The position numbers and the translations under genes were made by a program. Shown one piece after another: positions 63,225 to 64,000 of a stretch of 64,000 bases of DNA (its first letter is position 1; every line of letters begins with the position of its first letter). The DNA is taken from NCBI GenBank assembly GCA_017630155.1, contig JAGBVU010000003.1:1-64000 (forward strand). The letters run 5' to 3'. Origin of the DNA: Bacteroidales bacterium (GTDB lineage: Bacteria; Bacteroidota; Bacteroidia; Bacteroidales; UBA932). Below the pieces are notes generated by a model, which was given only the letters and a program-made list of their open reading frames with translations, did not search any database and was not told where the DNA came from.

Positions 63225-64000
63225 ATGCAGATTTTTACAGATGAATTCAAGGAGCATGTACGCTCTATATTTTTGAATAAAAACCTATTGAAATGGTCAG
63301 CAATAGTCGCTTGTGTGGCTGTGGCGGTGACATTGTTCTTTACACTTGTGCCGCTCGATGTGGAGAGGGAGAAGGGGACACCAGAGACATTGAAAGGGGG
63401 AGAGGTGTCCGATACCACCATCTATGAGTACGGTATCCCTATTGCTCTGTACGATGTGGAGGAGCACAAGGTGGGGAAAGGTGAATTTTTCTCTACTATT
63501 CTAGATAAGAATGGGGTTCCTGCTAAGGTGGTTTATGAGTTGACGCAGAAGTGCAAAGGGATATTTGATGTAAGGCAGATCAGGGTAGGGAATGAGTATC
63601 ACACCTATACAAGCAAGGATTCTCTTGGTCGTCTGGATTATCTGGTATATGAGAGGGACGGTCACTCTTTTGTGGTTTTCGGGTTGAAGGATTCACTTAC
63701 GGTGAATATTCACGAGAAGGAGATTGAGACTTCTCTTCACTATGCGGAGGTGACCATCAATACATCCCTCTGGGTCGATCTTCAGAAGGCGGGTGTTACC
63801 CCTCTTCTAGCTTTGAGCCTCTCTGATATCTATGCCTGGAGTATAGACTTCTTCGGTCTTCAGAAGGGAGATTCGTTCAAAGCCCTATATGAAGTTATGA
63901 GCTACAAGGGGGATGTTCTGGATATCGGCAATGTCAAGTATGCGGAGTTTACCCATGCCGGCAAGAGCTATGAGTCATATCATTATGTGCTTGACGGTCA
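63225..64000 (+). CDS. Membrane-anchored envelope protein, probable M23 peptidase (partial)
   Basis: The gene runs off the window; 258 residues are visible. ATG at 63225 begins MQIFTDEFKEHVRSIFLNKN, with a transmembrane anchor at about 23-43 (LLKWSAIVACVAVAVTLFFTLV) and a periplasmic region. VEEHKVGKGEFFSTILDKNGVP, RQIRVGNEYHTYTSKDS and VTPLLALSLSDIYAWSIDFFGLQKGDSF recall the LysM/OapA-like and 'M23 N-terminal' parts of peptidoglycan DD-endopeptidases. The catalytic HxxxD/HxH region would be beyond the edge. Divergent from mraZ. A TACTTTCG box at 63192-63199 could be its imperfect -7. Confidence 0.7.
   Translation, partial: MQIFTDEFKEHVRSIFLNKNLLKWSAIVACVAVAVTLFFTLVPLDVEREKGTPETLKGGEVSDTTIYEYGIPIALYDVEEHKVGKGEFFSTILDKNGVPAKVVYELTQKCKGIFDVRQIRVGNEYHTYTSKDSLGRLDYLVYERDGHSFVVFGLKDSLTVNIHEKEIETSLHYAEVTINTSLWVDLQKAGVTPLLALSLSDIYAWSIDFFGLQKGDSFKALYEVMSYKGDVLDIGNVKYAEFTHAGKSYESYHYVLDG

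Overview
The window looks like a chromosomal segment of a Bacteroidales (Bacteroidota) bacterium of moderate GC. The evidence is: promoters of the Bacteroidota type (TAnnTTTG -7 boxes, sometimes with TTG about 20 nt upstream) instead of sigma70 boxes; start sites mostly without Shine-Dalgarno sequences; families typical of the group (DUF4834, DUF1573 lipoproteins, CBS-less arabinose-5-phosphate isomerase, Lys-type phosphoglycerate dehydrogenase, PASTA-bearing FtsI); and a dcw cluster without murF or ddl. I found no tRNA, rRNA or CRISPR array. The genus cannot be decided from what I can see.

Layout. Positions 1-9000 are an accessory island: a type I restriction-modification locus (3' end of one hsdM, a complete second hsdM, an hsdS with three target-recognition-like segments, hsdR), a broken HNH-nuclease-like gene fused to the remains of a duplicated toxin-antitoxin module, an intact RelB-like/PIN module with a palindromic operator, two large palindromic repeat elements, a BRO/antirepressor-like gene and a possible 25-residue membrane peptide. 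Positions 9000-18100 (mostly minus strand) hold serC-serA-DUF1015, yigZ-pyrB-pyrI, then a pRiA4b-ORF3-like gene with miaA (plus strand) converging on recQ. Positions 18139-32200 (plus strand) hold kdsD-nhaA-FKBP lipoprotein, then an unknown 749-residue membrane protein, a DUF4834 protein, an ABC half-transporter, an acyl-CoA ligase, a dCMP deaminase and a CtpA-type protease, then queA, dprA, tatD and ansA. Positions 33200-35750 hold an ExbB / unknown 4-TM protein / ExbD / ExbD energiser operon. Alkaline phosphatase, a GH-like family 10 protein, asnS, udk and a TonB-like gene follow.

Positions 41239-43351 form an AT-rich three-gene minus-strand cassette of small lipoproteins. One of them ends in an eight-cysteine tail whose spacing resembles the bacteriocin fulvocin C. 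After rpiB-truB there is a repeat-rich stretch containing a REP-associated-type (Y1/HUH) transposase gene bracketed by about 88-bp direct repeats. Positions 46507-63072 are one long minus-strand dcw operon (mraZ-rsmH-ftsL-ftsI-murE-mraY-murD-ftsW-murG-murC-ftsQ-ftsA-ftsZ) followed by gltX. The window ends inside a divergent membrane-anchored protein, probably an M23 peptidase.

The points I would look at first are the three-segment HsdS with near-identical internal direct repeats, the fulvocin-like lipoprotein cassette, the hairpin/direct-repeat-flanked transposase, and a dispersed CCCGA-ACAGAG-TCGGG hairpin family found at four sites. Function calls come from motif recognition by eye. No database search was possible.
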